From Miltoncostaea marina (GTDB taxonomy: Bacteria; Actinomycetota; Thermoleophilia; Miltoncostaeales; Miltoncostaeaceae): a DNA stretch of 64,000 nucleotides. Under the pieces are notes generated by a model. The model was not told the origin of the DNA and made no database searches. It saw only the letters and a list, made by a program, of their open reading frames with translations. This document shows, piece by piece, positions 50,231 to 62,499 of the stretch. The position numbers and the translations under genes were made by a program. The stretch spans positions 3,194,501 to 3,258,500 of the forward strand of contig NZ_CP064655.1 in assembly GCF_018141525.1 (NCBI RefSeq), given 5' to 3'. Each line of letters opens with the position of its first letter. Within the stretch, counting starts at the first letter, position 1.

Positions 50231-51466
50231 CTACCAGCGCAGGACGGCCGCGACGCCCCCGTGCTCGGCCAGCCGCGCCGCTGCCTGGCCGTCGACGGGG
50301 ACCACCCGCCCGGACGCGTCGAGCGCCATCTCCACCATGCGCTCGTCCAGGCGCGGCTCCGGCTCCAGCTCCTCGGGACGGACGCCGTCCGGGACGATGC
50401 CGAGCGGCGCGATGCGGCCGTCCGGCGCGCGCACCCCCTCGATGGCGCGGCCGGCCTCGATCAGCAGGACCTCCACGCGGCCCTCCACGAGCGCGGCGCC
50501 GACGGCCTCGGGACCGGTCGCGCCGCGGCCGCCGGCGGCGGCGCCGGCCAGCGCGCGCTCCACCAGCTCCAGCTCGCGGCGCCGGTGGTGCTCGGTCAGG
50601 GCCGGGGCGATGGCCTCGGCGAGCTGGGCCGGGCGCTGCCACTCGAAGGTGCCCTCGACCGCCAGCGCCTCGAGCGGGGCCGTCTCGGGGACCGCCTCGA
50701 CGAGCGGCCCGGTCAGCCGCGGGTCGCCGATCACGACCATGCGCTCCCAGCCGCGCTCGACGGCGATGCGCAGGACGTCGTCGGCGGCGCCGGCCACGAA
50801 GCGCACCTGGTGGTCCTCGAGCTTGCGCTCGAAGCGGTCGCGCTGCGCGGTGCCCGACTGCTGGTACATGGACCCGGTCGACGGGCCGCCGCCCGGGCCC
50901 GCGCCCCCGGCGGCGGTGGCGGCCGGATTGCTGCCCGGCGTGCCGGCCTTGCGACGCCAGGTGCTGGTGTCGATGTCGAGCTCGAGCTCCTCGACCTCCT
51001 CCGCCGCGCCCATGCGCAGGTCGACCACGCGGATGGCCTCGCGGGAGACGTTGACGACCCCCGTCGGCCGCGCCTCGTCCATCGCCCGCAGCAGCGGCCC
51101 CAGGTGCGCGCGCCGGTCGAGCACGACCGTCGTCGCGAGCGGCACCTGCACGGCGAGCTCCTCGGCGGGCCCGCCGGAGAGCGGCGCGAAGAGCGCCCTG
51201 CCGCGGCCCGGCGCGGCAGGGTCGGCGAGCGCGGCGATGCGCGGCTCCAGCCGGTCGAGCGCCGCGTGGACGGCCGTCCAGCGGTCGTGCGCCTCGGTCC
51301 GCCGGATCGCCTCGCGCAGCTCCCCGAGGCGGTTGTCGACCTCGATCGCCCACGCCGGGCGGGCGCCGGTCACCCCCTCGGGGTCGGCGTCGACGTACAC
51401 GGACAGCACGCCGAGCGGGTCCTCGAGGCGGGTCAGGGCGGCGAGGTCGGGTCGTGTCGTGTCCAT
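50231..51466 (-). CDS. Bacterial eRF1-like protein (baeRF/VLRF1 type)
   Basis: 411 residues. Domain arrangement of bacterial archaeo-eukaryotic release-factor relatives: an N-terminal alpha/beta domain (VLSVYVDADPEG, AIEVDNRLGELREAIRR), a central domain (VVNVSREAIRVVDLRMGAA) with a Gly/Pro-rich loop (~residues 180-205) and YQQSGTAQRDRFERKLEDH, and a C-terminal domain of the pelota/L7Ae type (RIAVERGWERMVVIGDPR, ALVEGRVEVLLIEAG). There is no GGQ motif in the loop, so peptide release like eRF1 is unlikely; relatives are suspected of acting on stalled ribosomes. It follows the ACP gene by 9 bases. Confidence 0.78.
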   Translation of the reverse strand: MDTTRPDLAALTRLEDPLGVLSVYVDADPEGVTGARPAWAIEVDNRLGELREAIRRTEAHDRWTAVHAALDRLEPRIAALADPAAPGRGRALFAPLSGGPAEELAVQVPLATTVVLDRRAHLGPLLRAMDEARPTGVVNVSREAIRVVDLRMGAAEEVEELELDIDTSTWRRKAGTPGSNPAATAAGGAGPGGGPSTGSMYQQSGTAQRDRFERKLEDHQVRFVAGAADDVLRIAVERGWERMVVIGDPRLTGPLVEAVPETAPLEALAVEGTFEWQRPAQLAEAIAPALTEHHRRRELELVERALAGAAAGGRGATGPEAVGAALVEGRVEVLLIEAGRAIEGVRAPDGRIAPLGIVPDGVRPEELEPEPRLDERMVEMALDASGRVVPVDGQAAARLAEHGGVAAVLRW

Positions 51467-51475
51467 GCCCTCCGC

Positions 51476-51739
51476 CTACCCGTCCCGCGCGCCGGGCGAA
51501 CGGCGGGCGGCGAGGTACGACGCCCCCGCGGCGAGCGTGGCGAGCCGCGGGTAGTCGCGCTCGGGCACCGCGACGCCCGCGCGCTCCTCCACCCCGGCGA
51601 CGAACGCCAGGAAGTCCATCGAGTCGAGGTCGACCTGGTCGAGCAGCGGCACGTCGGGCGCCAGCCCGGCGGCGTCCACCTCGGGCGCGACCTCGCCGAG
51701 CGCGGCGAGGAGCACGGCGGCGGCGTCGGCCTCGGTCAC
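51476..51739 (-). CDS. Acyl carrier protein
   Basis: 87 residues from GTG 51739 (GTGA overlap with E2). Four-helix ACP: LLDQVDLDSMDFLAFVAGVE contains the DSM serine (S40) that takes the phosphopantetheine arm, and VAVPERDYPRLATL forms the later helices. The D/E-rich helix 2 fits interaction with acyl-transfer enzymes. It is an unusual last member of an E1/E2 dehydrogenase operon (see the neighbouring genes), where the family normally has E3 or a lipoate gene. Confidence 0.88.
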   Translation of the reverse strand: MTEADAAAVLLAALGEVAPEVDAAGLAPDVPLLDQVDLDSMDFLAFVAGVEERAGVAVPERDYPRLATLAAGASYLAARRSPGARDG

Positions 51740-52830
51740 AGCAGCTCCGGCCGTGCCAGGAGCGCCTCCATCCGGCGCAGGAAGCGGCCGCCGCGGCGCC
51801 CGTCGCTGACCCGGTGGTCGCCGGCCAGCGTGAGCGTGAGCACGGGGCGGGCCTCCAGGCGGCCGTCGACCACCCACGGGCGCTCGACGACGCTGCCGGC
51901 GCCCACGAGCGCCACCTGCGGCGGGTGGATCACGCCGTGGACCGCCTCGACGCTGCGCTCGCCGAGCGCCGTGAGCGTGATGGTCGCCTCGGCCGCGTCC
52001 GACGAGCGGATGACGCCGGACCGGGCGCGCTCGACGACGGCGCGCACGCGCGCCATCAGCTCCTCCGCGCCGGCCTCCCCCGCGTCGCGCACCGCGGGCG
52101 CGACCACGCCGCCGCCGCGCAGCGCGACGGCGAGCCCCACGTGCACCGCGCCGGCCGGCGCGAACCGGCTCTCGATCCAGTGCCCGTTGACCTCGGGCAC
52201 GTCGCGGGCCGCGAGCGCGATCGCCCGCACGAGGAAGGGCGTCAGCACCAGCCGGTCGGCCGCCGCGCGCCCCTCGTTGGCGCGGCGCAGCAGGTCGGTC
52301 ACCGGGCCCGCGTCGATCGTGTGGAGCAGGTAGTAGTGGGGGATCTCGCGCTTCGCCCGCGCCATGAGCGCGCCGGTCGCCCGGCGCAGCGCCTCGGCGC
52401 GGTCCGGCGCCGGCGGGCCGCCGTCGGCCGCGCGCTCCACGTCGGCGACCGTGATCGCGCCGCCGGGCCCGCTGCCCGCCAGCCCGCCGAGCTCCACGCC
52501 GCGCGCCGCCGCGGCGCGCCGCGCGGCCGGCGAGGCGCGCACGCCGGCGGGCGCGGGCTCGGGGGGCGGCGCCGGCCGCCCGGGCGCCGGCGCGGCGGCG
52601 CCGGCCAGGCGGGCGATCGGCCGGCCGACCGCCACGCGGGCGCCCACCGGCTCCAGCAGCCGCTCGACGACCCCCGCCTCGTAGGCCTCGATCTCGATCG
52701 CGCCCTTGTCGGTCTCGACCACCGCGACCACGTCGCCGCGGGCCACGGCGTCGCCGGGGCCGACGAGCCACTCGACGAGCACGCCGTCCTCCATGTCGGC
52801 GCCGAGCGCGGGCATGAGGATCTCAGGCAC
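51736..52830 (-). CDS. Dihydrolipoamide acyltransferase (E2) of a 2-oxoacid dehydrogenase complex
   Basis: 364 residues from GTG 52830 (8-base overlap with E1-beta). One lipoyl domain (residues ~1-76, [10 protein letters not shown] with the lipoylated Lys), a Pro/Ala linker, a peripheral-subunit-binding domain ([30 protein letters not shown]) and the catalytic CAT domain ending [12 protein letters not shown] (active-site His and Asp). It passes an acyl group from E1 to CoA. The lipoyl group would come from LipA (33770). The substrate (pyruvate, acetoin or branched-chain) is not certain. Confidence 0.93.
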   Translation of the reverse strand: MPEILMPALGADMEDGVLVEWLVGPGDAVARGDVVAVVETDKGAIEIEAYEAGVVERLLEPVGARVAVGRPIARLAGAAAPAPGRPAPPPEPAPAGVRASPAARRAAAARGVELGGLAGSGPGGAITVADVERAADGGPPAPDRAEALRRATGALMARAKREIPHYYLLHTIDAGPVTDLLRRANEGRAAADRLVLTPFLVRAIALAARDVPEVNGHWIESRFAPAGAVHVGLAVALRGGGVVAPAVRDAGEAGAEELMARVRAVVERARSGVIRSSDAAEATITLTALGERSVEAVHGVIHPPQVALVGAGSVVERPWVVDGRLEARPVLTLTLAGDHRVSDGRRGGRFLRRMEALLARPELL

Positions 52831-53812
52831 CGCCGACCAGCCCCCGCACGGCCGCCACCACGTCGTCCGCCTGCGGCATGGCCGCCCGCTCGAGGTGGCC
52901 CGCGTACGGCATCGGCACCTCGGCGCCGCAGACGCGCGCGACGGGCGCCTCCAGCTCGTAGAAGGCCTCCTCGGCGACGTGGGCCGCGACCTCCGCCGAC
53001 AGGCCGCACGTGCGCCAGCCCTCGTCCACGACGACCACGCGCCGGGTGCGGCGCGCCGACGCGAGGATCGCGGGCCGGTCGAGCGGGCGCAGCACCCGCA
53101 GGTCGAGCACCTCGGCCTCGACGCCCTCCGCCGCCAGGCGCCCCGCCGCCTCGGCCGCGACCGCCACCGTGCCGCCGTGGGCCACGAGCGTCACGTCGCG
53201 GCCGGGCCGGCGCACGGCGGCGGACGCGATGTCCACCGGGGCGGGCCCGGGCGGCAGCTCGCCGCGCAGGTTGTAGAGGCCGGCGTGCTCCACGATGACC
53301 ACCGGGTCGGGGTCCGCCAGCGCCGGCCAGAGCATGCCCCGGGCGTCCTCGATCGTGGCGGGGGCCAGCACCCGCAGGCCGGGGACGTGGGCGTACCAGG
53401 CCTCCAGGCTGTGGGAGTGCTGGGCGGCGACCTGCCGCCCGCCGCCGGTGGCCATGCGGATGACCAGCGGCACCCCGAGGCGGCCGCCGGACATGTGGCG
53501 CATCGCGGCCGCCGTGTTGACCACCTGGTCCAGCGCCAGCAGGCTGAAGTTGATCGTCATGACCTCCACGATCGGCCGCATGCCGGCCAGCGCGGCCCCG
53601 ATGCCGGCGCCGACGAAGGTCAGCTCGGAGAGCGGGGTGTCGCGCACCCGCTCCTCGCCGAACTCCTCGAGCAGCCCCGCCGAGACGGCGTACGAGCCGC
53701 CGTAGCGGCCGACGTCCTCGCCCATCAGGAAGACGCGGTCGTCGCGGCGCAGGGCCTCGCGGATCGCCTCGCGCACCGCCTCGCGGTAGGTCGCCGGCGC
53801 CGCGGCGCTCAC
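52823..53812 (-). CDS. 2-oxoacid dehydrogenase E1 component, beta subunit
   Basis: 329 residues from GTG 53812 (overlap with E1-alpha). Transketolase-like pyrimidine-binding half: [72 protein letters not shown] and [20 protein letters not shown]. With E1-alpha it makes the heterotetrameric E1 that decarboxylates a 2-oxoacid using thiamine diphosphate and hands the acyl group to E2. Confidence 0.95.
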   Translation of the reverse strand: MSAAAPATYREAVREAIREALRRDDRVFLMGEDVGRYGGSYAVSAGLLEEFGEERVRDTPLSELTFVGAGIGAALAGMRPIVEVMTINFSLLALDQVVNTAAAMRHMSGGRLGVPLVIRMATGGGRQVAAQHSHSLEAWYAHVPGLRVLAPATIEDARGMLWPALADPDPVVIVEHAGLYNLRGELPPGPAPVDIASAAVRRPGRDVTLVAHGGTVAVAAEAAGRLAAEGVEAEVLDLRVLRPLDRPAILASARRTRRVVVVDEGWRTCGLSAEVAAHVAEEAFYELEAPVARVCGAEVPMPYAGHLERAAMPQADDVVAAVRGLVGGA

Positions 53813-54836
53813 AGCGCCTCCTCCGCGTGGACGAAGCGCAGGAGGTCCTCCACCGGCTCGGGCGTGCCGGCCGACGCGATCGCCACGGCGGCCGCGATCT
53901 CCTCGGCGACGCGCCGCTCGGCCTCGGCCGCCGCGTCGTCGTCGAGCGCGCCGGCGGCGCGCAGCCGGTCGCCCTGGACGGTCAGCGGATCGCGCCGGCG
54001 CCAGCGGGCCACCTCGGCCTTCGAGCGGTAGCGCTCCGCGTCGTACATCGAGTGCGCGCGGAAGCGGTACGTCTCCAGCTCGAGCAGGGCCGGGCCGGCG
54101 CCGTCGCGCACCCGGGCGGCCGCGGCGCCGGCCGCGTCCGCCACCGCCTCGACGTCCATGCCGTCGACCGCCTCGGCCGGCATGCCGTAGCGGGCCGCCA
54201 GGCGCGCGACGCGCGGCTCGGCGAGCGCGCGCGTGATCTCGGTGCCCATCGCGTAGCGGTTGTTCTCGCAGAGGAAGAGCACCGGCAGGCGCCAGAGCGC
54301 CGCGAGGTTGAGCGACTCGTGCCAGGCGCCCTCGGCGACGGCGCCGTCGCCGAAGAAGCAGGCGGTGACCGCGCGCCGCCCGCGCATGCGGTCGGCGAGG
54401 GCGACGCCGACCGCGGTCGGCAGGCCGGCCGCGACGATCGCGTTGCCGCCGTAGAAGCGCCGCGACGGGTCGAAGAGGTGCATCGAGCCGCCGCGGCCGC
54501 GCGAGCAGCCCTCGGCCATGCCGAGCATCTCGGCCATCAGCGACCAGGCCGGCATGCCGCGGCAGAGCGCGTGCGCGTGCTCGCGGTAGGTGGCGACGAC
54601 GGCGTCCTCGGGCCCCAGCGCCGCCATCGCCCCGGCCGCCACCGCCTCCTCGCCCACGTAGAGGTGCAGGAAGCCGCGGATGCGCCCGGCCGCGTACAGC
54701 TCCGCGCAGGTCTCCTCGAACCGCCGCACGAGCAGCATCCGCCGCCACAGCGCGAGGCCGTCGCGCGCGCCCGCGGGCGCCGAGGGCGCCGCGGGCGCGC
54801 CGGCGCCGCCGGGCGGCCCGTCCGCCGGCCGGCCGG

Positions 54837-54840
<4 letters not shown>
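53809..54840 (-). CDS. 2-oxoacid dehydrogenase E1 component, alpha subunit
   Basis: 343 residues from ATG 54840 (ATGA overlap with the acyl-CoA synthetase gene). Thiamine diphosphate motif [15 protein letters not shown] ending CENNRYAM (GDG...NN), [23 protein letters not shown] and [10 protein letters not shown] are all in family order. The first ~22 residues are a Pro/Gly/Ala-rich extension. The [16 protein letters not shown] pattern is shared by PDH, acetoin and branched-chain E1, so the substrate stays open. Confidence 0.95.
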
Positions 54841-56607
<1,767 letters not shown>

Positions 56608-56782
56608 GGCGCCAGGCTCGCCGCCCGCCCCGCCGGGCGAATCCGCGTGACCACGCCGGGCCGTACGGGTTCCCCGCAGCGCGCCCGCCCGGCACGCGGA
56701 TGACCGGCCGCGCGCCGGGGGCCAGGCTCGGGGGGACGAGGGCGCCCCGGCCGGGGCGCCGAGGCCCGCGGGGAGGCCCACG

Positions 56783-59110
56783 ATGGGGACGACCACCGAG
56801 GCGACGACCGACGCCATCCGCGACATCGCCGCGCTGCGGCGGGGCGACGTCGCCTTCGCCGGCGGCAAGGGCGCCAACCTCGGCGAGCTGGTGGCCGCCG
56901 GCGTGCCGGTGCCCGAGGGCTTCGTGGTCGGCGCGCCGGCGTTCGCGGCCGCCGTCCGCGCGGCCGGCGCCTGGGCCGGGCTGGCAGGGATCGTCGCGGC
57001 GGCGGACCCGGCCGACCCCGACGGGCTGCGCGCGGCGGCGGCGCGCGCCCGGGCGATCGTGATGGACGTGCCGCTGCCGGACCCGCTCGAGGCGGCGATT
57101 CGCCGCTCGCACGCCGCCCTGGCCCGGCGCACGGGCGACGCGCCGGTCGCCGTGCGCTCGTCCGCGACCGCCGAGGACGCGCCCGGCGCGTCGTTCGCCG
57201 GCATGAACGAGACGTTCCTCAACACGGTGGGCGCCGACGCGGTCGTCGAGGCCGTGCGGCGCTGCTGGGCCTCGCTCTACGGCGCCCGCACGATCGGGTA
57301 CCGGCGCTCCCGGGGCATCGCCGAGGAGGGCCTGGCGATCGCGGTGATCGTGCAGCGCCAGGTCGACGCGGCGGCCGCGGGCACGATGTTCACGCTCGAC
57401 CCCACCACCGGCGCGCGCGACCGCGTCGTCATCGAGGCGGCGTACGGGCTCGGCGAGGGGGTCGTCTCGGGATCGGTCAGCCCCGATCGCTTCGTGGTCG
57501 ACAAGGCGAGCGGCGAGATCTCCGAGCGGGCCGTCGGCGCGAAGGGCACCCGGGTCGTCGGCCTGCCGGGCGGCGGCGTCGCCCGGCGCGACACGACCGA
57601 GGAGGAGCGCGGCAGGGCCGCCGTCGCCGACGCGACGGCGCGCGAGCTGGCGCGGCACGCGCTGGCCATCGAGGCCCACTACGGCGAGCCGCAGGACATC
57701 GAGTGGGCCCTCGACGCCGACGGCCGGCTCTGGCTGCTGCAGTCGCGGCCGGTCACGGCAGTCGGCTCGGGCGGGGCGCCGGCCGGGCCCGGGGACGGTG
57801 GCGCCGCGACCGTCGCGGGCCTGGGCGCCGCGCCGGGGCGGGCCGCGGGCGTGGCCCGCGTGATCGCCACGCTCGACGACGGCGGGCGCCTGGGCCCCGG
57901 CGAGGTGCTCGTGACCCACATGACCGCGCCCGACTGGGCCGCCGTCATGCGCCGCGCGGCGGCGATCGTCACCGAGACCGGCGGCATGACCTGCCACGCG
58001 GCGATCGTGGCCCGCGAGCTGGGCGTGCCGTGCGTCGTCGGGGCCGCCGGCGCGACGGAGCGGATCCGCGACGGCGAGCACGTCGTGGTCGACGCCACGC
58101 GCGGGCGCGTCACGGCCGGCGCGGCCGCGCCGTCCGCGCCGTCCGCGCCGGCGCGGCCCGCCCCCCGGCCGGCCGCCGGCGGCGGCGCGGCGGTCACCGG
58201 CACACGGGTGCTGCTCAACCTGAGCGAGCCGTCCCGCGCGGCGGCCGCGGCGGCCCTCGACGCCGACGGGGTGGGCCTCGTGCGCGCGGAGATGATGCTG
58301 CTCGAGGCGCTCGAGGGCGCCCACCCCGCGCTGCTGATCGAGCGGGGGATGTCCGGCCGCGTGGTGGACCGGCTGGCGGACGCGATCACGGCGATCGCCG
58401 GCCCCTTCGCGCCCCGGCCGGTGACCTACCGGACCCACGACTTCCGCACCAACGAGTTCCGCGGCCTGGAGGGCGGCGAGGCGGTGGAGCCGGTCGAGGC
58501 CAACCCGATGATCGGCTGGCGGGGGGCCCTGCGCTACACCCGCGATCCGGCGCTGCTGCGGCTGGAGCTGGCGGCCGTCGCGCGCGTGTGGGACGCCGGC
58601 CTCGCGAACCTGCACGTGATGATCCCGTTCGTCCGCACGGCGGACGAGCTGCGCGGCTGCCGCGACCTCGTGGCCGCGTCCGGCCTGCTGGACCGGCGGG
58701 GCTTCGAGCTGTGGGCGATGGCCGAGGTGCCCTCGGTCGTCTTCAACCTGTCGCGCTACGCGGCGCTCGGGATCCGCGGCATCTCCATCGGCTCGAACGA
58801 CCTCACGCAGCTCATGCTGGGCGCCGACCGCGACTCCGAGCTGCTGGCCGGCACGTTCGACGAGCGCGACCCGGCCGTCGTCGAGGCGATCGAGGGCCTC
58901 GTCCGCGGCGCCCGGCGCCTCGGGCTGGCGACCTCGATCTGCGGGCAGGCGCCGTCCGTGCACCCCGAGTACGCGGAGATCCTCGTGCGGGCCGGGATCG
59001 ACGCGATCTCGGTGACGCCGGACGCGCTCGACCGCGCGCGGCGCAACGTGGCCGCGGCCGAGCGGCGGGTGCTGCTGGAGGCCGCCCGGGCGGGACTGGA
59101 GGCGCGGTGA
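56783..59110 (+). CDS. ppsA: Phosphoenolpyruvate synthase (pyruvate, water dikinase)
   Basis: 775 residues; ATG 56783 follows GGGGAGG. It makes PEP from pyruvate with ATP. ATP-grasp domain: [42 protein letters not shown]; the swivelling phosphohistidine is in [19 protein letters not shown]; the PEP/pyruvate barrel has [30 protein letters not shown] and the active-site Cys in [13 protein letters not shown]. An Ala/Pro-rich linker (~450-470) sits between the last two domains. Transcribed divergently from the synthetase/E1/E2 operon over ~175 bases with no clear element seen. Confidence 0.95.
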   Translation: MGTTTEATTDAIRDIAALRRGDVAFAGGKGANLGELVAAGVPVPEGFVVGAPAFAAAVRAAGAWAGLAGIVAAADPADPDGLRAAAARARAIVMDVPLPDPLEAAIRRSHAALARRTGDAPVAVRSSATAEDAPGASFAGMNETFLNTVGADAVVEAVRRCWASLYGARTIGYRRSRGIAEEGLAIAVIVQRQVDAAAAGTMFTLDPTTGARDRVVIEAAYGLGEGVVSGSVSPDRFVVDKASGEISERAVGAKGTRVVGLPGGGVARRDTTEEERGRAAVADATARELARHALAIEAHYGEPQDIEWALDADGRLWLLQSRPVTAVGSGGAPAGPGDGGAATVAGLGAAPGRAAGVARVIATLDDGGRLGPGEVLVTHMTAPDWAAVMRRAAAIVTETGGMTCHAAIVARELGVPCVVGAAGATERIRDGEHVVVDATRGRVTAGAAAPSAPSAPARPAPRPAAGGGAAVTGTRVLLNLSEPSRAAAAAALDADGVGLVRAEMMLLEALEGAHPALLIERGMSGRVVDRLADAITAIAGPFAPRPVTYRTHDFRTNEFRGLEGGEAVEPVEANPMIGWRGALRYTRDPALLRLELAAVARVWDAGLANLHVMIPFVRTADELRGCRDLVAASGLLDRRGFELWAMAEVPSVVFNLSRYAALGIRGISIGSNDLTQLMLGADRDSELLAGTFDERDPAVVEAIEGLVRGARRLGLATSICGQAPSVHPEYAEILVRAGIDAISVTPDALDRARRNVAAAERRVLLEAARAGLEAR

Positions 59111-59150
59111 GCGCCGCCCGCGCGGCCCCGGGCCGACGAGGGGGAGGACG

Positions 59151-59912
59151 ATGATGAGCGAGGGCGACCCGCGGGTGGTGGTCGTGACGGGCGGCGCCGC
59201 CGGCATCGGGCTCGCGACCGCGCGGGCGTTCGCCGTCCGCGGGGCCGCGGTCGTGATCGCCGACGTGCGCGAGCGCGAGGGCGGGGAGGCCGCCCGCGCG
59301 ATCGTCGCCGGGGGCGGGCGGGCGACCTTCGTCCCGACCGACGTGGCGGACGGAGGCGCTGCCGAGGCGATGGTCGCCGCGGCGCTGCGCGAGCACGGCC
59401 GGCTGGACGCCGCGTTCAACAACGCCGGCATCGAGGGCGACCCGGCGGCGGCGGCCGACTGCACCCGGGCGGACTGGGACCGGGTGCTCGCCGTCAACCT
59501 CACCGGCGTCTGGAGCTGCATGCGCGCCGAGATCCCCGCGATGCTCGAGGGGGGCGGCGGCTCGATCGTCAACTGCGCGTCGATCGCCGGCCTGGTCGGC
59601 TTCGCCGGCTCGCCGGCGTACGTCGCGAGCAAACACGGGGTCGTGGGGCTCACCCGCGCGGCGGCGCTCGACTACGCGCGGCGCGGGATCCGCGTCAACG
59701 CGGTCTGCCCGGGCGTGATCGACACGGCGATGGTGGACCGCTACACCCACGGCGACCCGCAGCTCGAGGCGGGCCTGCGGTCCGGGGAGCCGATGGGGCG
59801 GATGGGCGCGCCCGGCGAGATCGCCGACGCGGTCGTCTGGCTCTGCTCGGGCGGGGCCTCGTTCGTCACGGGCCAGGCGATCGCCGTCGACGGCGGCTGG
59901 ACGGCCCGCTGA
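59151..59912 (+). CDS. Short-chain dehydrogenase/reductase
   Basis: 253 residues; a second in-frame ATG directly follows the first, after GAGGGGGAGG. Classical NAD(P)-dependent SDR: VTGGAAGIGLATA (TGxxxGIG), NNAGIEG, NCASIAGLVG (catalytic Ser) and YVASKHGVVGL (catalytic Tyr and Lys), VNAVCPGVIDTAM and AIAVDGGWTAR at the end. D at IADVRE suggests NAD rather than NADP. The substrate is not predictable. Only 40 bases after ppsA, so it may be co-transcribed. Confidence 0.92.
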   Translation: MMSEGDPRVVVVTGGAAGIGLATARAFAVRGAAVVIADVREREGGEAARAIVAGGGRATFVPTDVADGGAAEAMVAAALREHGRLDAAFNNAGIEGDPAAAADCTRADWDRVLAVNLTGVWSCMRAEIPAMLEGGGGSIVNCASIAGLVGFAGSPAYVASKHGVVGLTRAAALDYARRGIRVNAVCPGVIDTAMVDRYTHGDPQLEAGLRSGEPMGRMGAPGEIADAVVWLCSGGASFVTGQAIAVDGGWTAR

Positions 59913-59914
59913 GG

Positions 59915-59950
59915 CGGCGCCCGGCCGCGCGCCGCGCGGGCCGGGCGCCG
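59915..59950. terminator. Bidirectional terminator between SDR and hsp20
   Basis: Perfect 12-base arms 59915-59926 and 59939-59950 (CGGCGCCCGGCC and complement) with a 12-base GC-rich loop, in the 45 bases between two convergent stops. Confidence 0.6.
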
Positions 59951-59957
59951 CGCGAGG

Positions 59958-60401
59958 CTACGAGCCGCCGTTCACCGGGATCCTGCGCGGGCTGCCGGCG
60001 GCCGGCTTCGGGATGGTGATCTTCAGCACCCCGTAGCTGGTGGCCGCCGAGATGTCCTCCTCGCGCGCGCCGTCGGGCAGCCGGAACGTGCGGCGGAAGC
60101 CGCCGTAGGACCGCTCGACGTGGCGGTAGCCGTCCTCGGTCACGTCCTCGGCCAGGCGGCGCTCGCCGGAGATCGCGAGCATCCCGTCCTGCACCGAGAT
60201 ATCGATGTCCTCGTCCTTCACGCCGGGCAGCTCGGCGGTGATCACGATCGCGTCGCCGCTCTCGTGCACGTCGGACACCGGGGTCCACGGGGGACCGGCC
60301 CCAGCCGCCCCCCCGCGCATGCGCGCCAGCGCGCGGTCCATCTCGTCGCGCAGGCTCGCCATCTCCCGGAAGGGATCCCAGCGGACGATGTCGCCGATCA
60401 T
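59958..60401 (-). CDS. Hsp20/alpha-crystallin family small heat shock protein
   Basis: 147 residues from ATG 60401, with GAGGAGG upstream. Starts MIGDIVRWDPFREMASLRDEMD, the usual N-terminal helix; the alpha-crystallin domain spans ~40-140 with ELPGVKDEDIDISVQDG, LAISGER, FRRTFRLPDGAREEDI and GVLKITIPK, and an IxV-type tail (RRIPVNGGS). An ATP-independent holdase chaperone. It has its own unit between two hairpins; no HrcA/CIRCE or HspR-like inverted repeat is evident upstream. Confidence 0.93.
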   Translation of the reverse strand: MIGDIVRWDPFREMASLRDEMDRALARMRGGAAGAGPPWTPVSDVHESGDAIVITAELPGVKDEDIDISVQDGMLAISGERRLAEDVTEDGYRHVERSYGGFRRTFRLPDGAREEDISAATSYGVLKITIPKPAAGSPRRIPVNGGS

Positions 60402-60499
60402 CGGGCGCCTCCTCTCGTCGATGCGAGGAGGATCCCGCCGGCGCCCCGGCCCGGCATCCGGGCGGGGGCTCACGGGCGCTGCGGGGAAGCCGCACGCCT

Positions 60500-60532
60500 G
60501 CTCCCCGGGGCCGCCGCGCGGCCCCGGGGAGC
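60500..60532 (-). terminator. Terminator hairpin after the class I aldolase gene
   Basis: Perfect 15-base arms 60500-60514 and 60518-60532 (GCTCCCCGGGGCCGC and complement) with a 3-base loop, starting 8 bases after the fba stop on the minus strand and ~100 bases before hsp20. Confidence 0.7.
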
Positions 60533-60539
60533 ACACGGC

Positions 60540-61616
60540 TCAGGCGATCGTGACCTCGGGGTCGAGGTACACGTCCTGGATGGCGTTCAGCAGCGCGACG
60601 CCGTCGGCGAACGGGCGCTGGAAGGCCTTGCGGCCGGAGATCAGGCCCGAGCCGCCGGCCCGCTTGTTGATGACCGCGGTGCGCACCGCCTGCTGCAGGT
60701 CGGTGTCGCCCGCCGAGGCCCCGCCCGAGTTGATGAGCGGGATGCGGCCCATGTAGCAGGAGGCCACCTGGTACCGGGTCATGTCGATCGGGTTGTCGCT
60801 CATCAGGTCGGAGTAGACCTTCGCGTGCGTCTTGCCGAACTTCAGGTCGAGGAAGCCCGGGGCGGCCGTCTCGGGCAGCTTCTGCTTGATGATGTCGGCC
60901 TGGATCGTCACGCCCAGGTGGTTCGCCTGACCGGTGAGGTCGGCGGCGACGTGGTAGTCGGGGCCGCCGTCCTTCGCGCTCATGGCCGGGTTGCGCAGGT
61001 AGCACCAGAGGATCGTCGCCATGCCCAGCTCGTGGGCGGCGGCGAAGGCGGCGGAGACCTCCTGGATCTGGCGCCGCGACTCCGGCGAGCCGAAGTAGAT
61101 GGTGGCGCCGACGGCGACCGCGCCCAGCTCGCGCGCCTGGCGCACCGACGCGAACATCACCTGGTCGTACGCGTTGGGGTACGACAGGAACTCGTTGTGG
61201 TTGAGCTTGAGCACGAACGGGATCCTGTGCGCGTACCGGCGCGCCGCCACGCCGAGGCCGCCGAGCGTGGTGGTGACGGCGTTGCAGCCGCCCTCCATCG
61301 CCAGCTCGACGATGCGCATCGGGTCGAAGTACTCGGGGTTGGGCGCGAACGAGGCGCCGGCGGAGTGCTCGATGCCCTGGTCCACCGGGAGGATCGACAC
61401 GTAGCCCGTGCCGCCGAGGCGGCCGTGGTCGAACAGGGTCTGCAGGGAGCGCAGCACGGGGACGGGGCGGTCCGACCCGGCCATCACGTCGTCGACCCAG
61501 GTCGGGCCGGGGATCGTCAGCCGCTCGGCCGGGATCGTCGTGCATCGGTGCGTGAGCAGGGCCTCTGCCTCGTCACCGAGGATCCGCTCAAGGGACGTTC
61601 CGGTCGTCGTCGCCAC
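60540..61616 (-). CDS. fbaB: Fructose-bisphosphate aldolase, class I (FbaB/DhnA type)
   Basis: 358 residues from GTG 61616, with GAGGAGG upstream. Schiff-base aldolase of the archaeal/DhnA type: [68 protein letters not shown] (Lys near the active site) and [12 protein letters not shown]. It works in glycolysis and gluconeogenesis and is metal-independent. The N-terminal ~45 residues ([17 protein letters not shown]) match the longer bacterial members. With ppsA and pckA it fits growth on non-sugar carbon. Confidence 0.93.
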   Translation of the reverse strand: MATTTGTSLERILGDEAEALLTHRCTTIPAERLTIPGPTWVDDVMAGSDRPVPVLRSLQTLFDHGRLGGTGYVSILPVDQGIEHSAGASFAPNPEYFDPMRIVELAMEGGCNAVTTTLGGLGVAARRYAHRIPFVLKLNHNEFLSYPNAYDQVMFASVRQARELGAVAVGATIYFGSPESRRQIQEVSAAFAAAHELGMATILWCYLRNPAMSAKDGGPDYHVAADLTGQANHLGVTIQADIIKQKLPETAAPGFLDLKFGKTHAKVYSDLMSDNPIDMTRYQVASCYMGRIPLINSGGASAGDTDLQQAVRTAVINKRAGGSGLISGRKAFQRPFADGVALLNAIQDVYLDPEVTIA

Positions 61617-61769
61617 GCTGGCCTCCTCGCGTCGTCTCTTCGGATCTGTACCCCCGGTACGGACAACCCTAGCCCGGCCGCCCCGGCAGCGGCGGTCCAC
61701 GGCGCACCCGGGGCGCGGATCGGGACGGCCGGGGTCGCCGGGCGATGACGGAACGCGGCCCGCGACGGC

Positions 61770-61775
61770 TACGAT
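61770..61775 (+). promoter_or_regulatory. -10-like TACGAT before ccdA
   Basis: TACGAT ends 7 bases before GTG 61783, again at leaderless distance. fba is transcribed in the opposite direction 154 bases away. Confidence 0.5.
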
Positions 61776-61782
61776 CGTGCGC

Positions 61783-62499
61783 GTGGACGAGATCTCGGTG
61801 CTCAGCTACCCGGTGGCCTTCGCCGCGGGGTTCGTCTCGTTCGTGTCGCCGTGCGTGCTCGCGGTGGTGCCGGGCTACCTGACGTTCATCTCCGGCGTCT
61901 CCTTCGACGAGCTCGGCTCGCGCACGCGCGACGTGCTGGTGCCGACGCTCGCGTTCGTGCTCGGCTTCTCGCTCATGTTCACCGCGTACGGCGCGGGTGC
62001 GGGGCTGATCGGCTACTCGTTCACGCAGGACCAGGACGTGCTCAACGTGGTCGCCGGCAGCCTGCTGATCGCCATGGGGCTCGCGATGGTGGCCCTGCCG
62101 CAGCTCGGGCTGATGCAGACGGAGCGGCGCATCCCGGTGGCCCGCCGCCCCACCACGCTCGTCGGCGCGGGCTTCGTGGGCGCCGCCTTCGCCGTGGGCT
62201 GGACCCCGTGCATCGGCCCCATCCTGGGCAGCATCCTCTCCTACGCCGCCCCCACCGGGTCGCCGGGGCTCGGCGCGAGCCTGCTGTTCACCTACTCGCT
62301 GGGGCTCGGCATCCCCTTCCTGCTGTCGGGGCTGTTCGTGACCCGCCTGATGGCCGCCTTCCGCTGGATGCGCGACCGCTGGCGGGTGGTCAACGCGGCA
62401 GCCGCGAGCGTGTTCGTCGTGATCGGCGTGCTCGTGGCGACCGGCCGCTTCGAGGTCATCACGCAGCGCCTGTCGGGCGTCGGGTTCACCGGCATATGA
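61783..62499 (+). CDS. ccdA: CcdA/DsbD-type cytochrome c biogenesis membrane protein
   Basis: 238 residues from GTG 61783. Six helices. The two redox cysteines of the family are in [18 protein letters not shown] (helix 1) and [17 protein letters not shown] (helix 4), each followed by a conserved Pro/Gly. CcdA carries electrons across the membrane to keep apocytochrome c cysteines reduced, here useful for the fused cytochrome c at 26543. No ResA/ResB/ResC (CcsA/CcsB) gene is in the window. Coupled to wecB by ATGA. Confidence 0.92.
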   Translation: MDEISVLSYPVAFAAGFVSFVSPCVLAVVPGYLTFISGVSFDELGSRTRDVLVPTLAFVLGFSLMFTAYGAGAGLIGYSFTQDQDVLNVVAGSLLIAMGLAMVALPQLGLMQTERRIPVARRPTTLVGAGFVGAAFAVGWTPCIGPILGSILSYAAPTGSPGLGASLLFTYSLGLGIPFLLSGLFVTRLMAAFRWMRDRWRVVNAAAASVFVVIGVLVATGRFEVITQRLSGVGFTGI

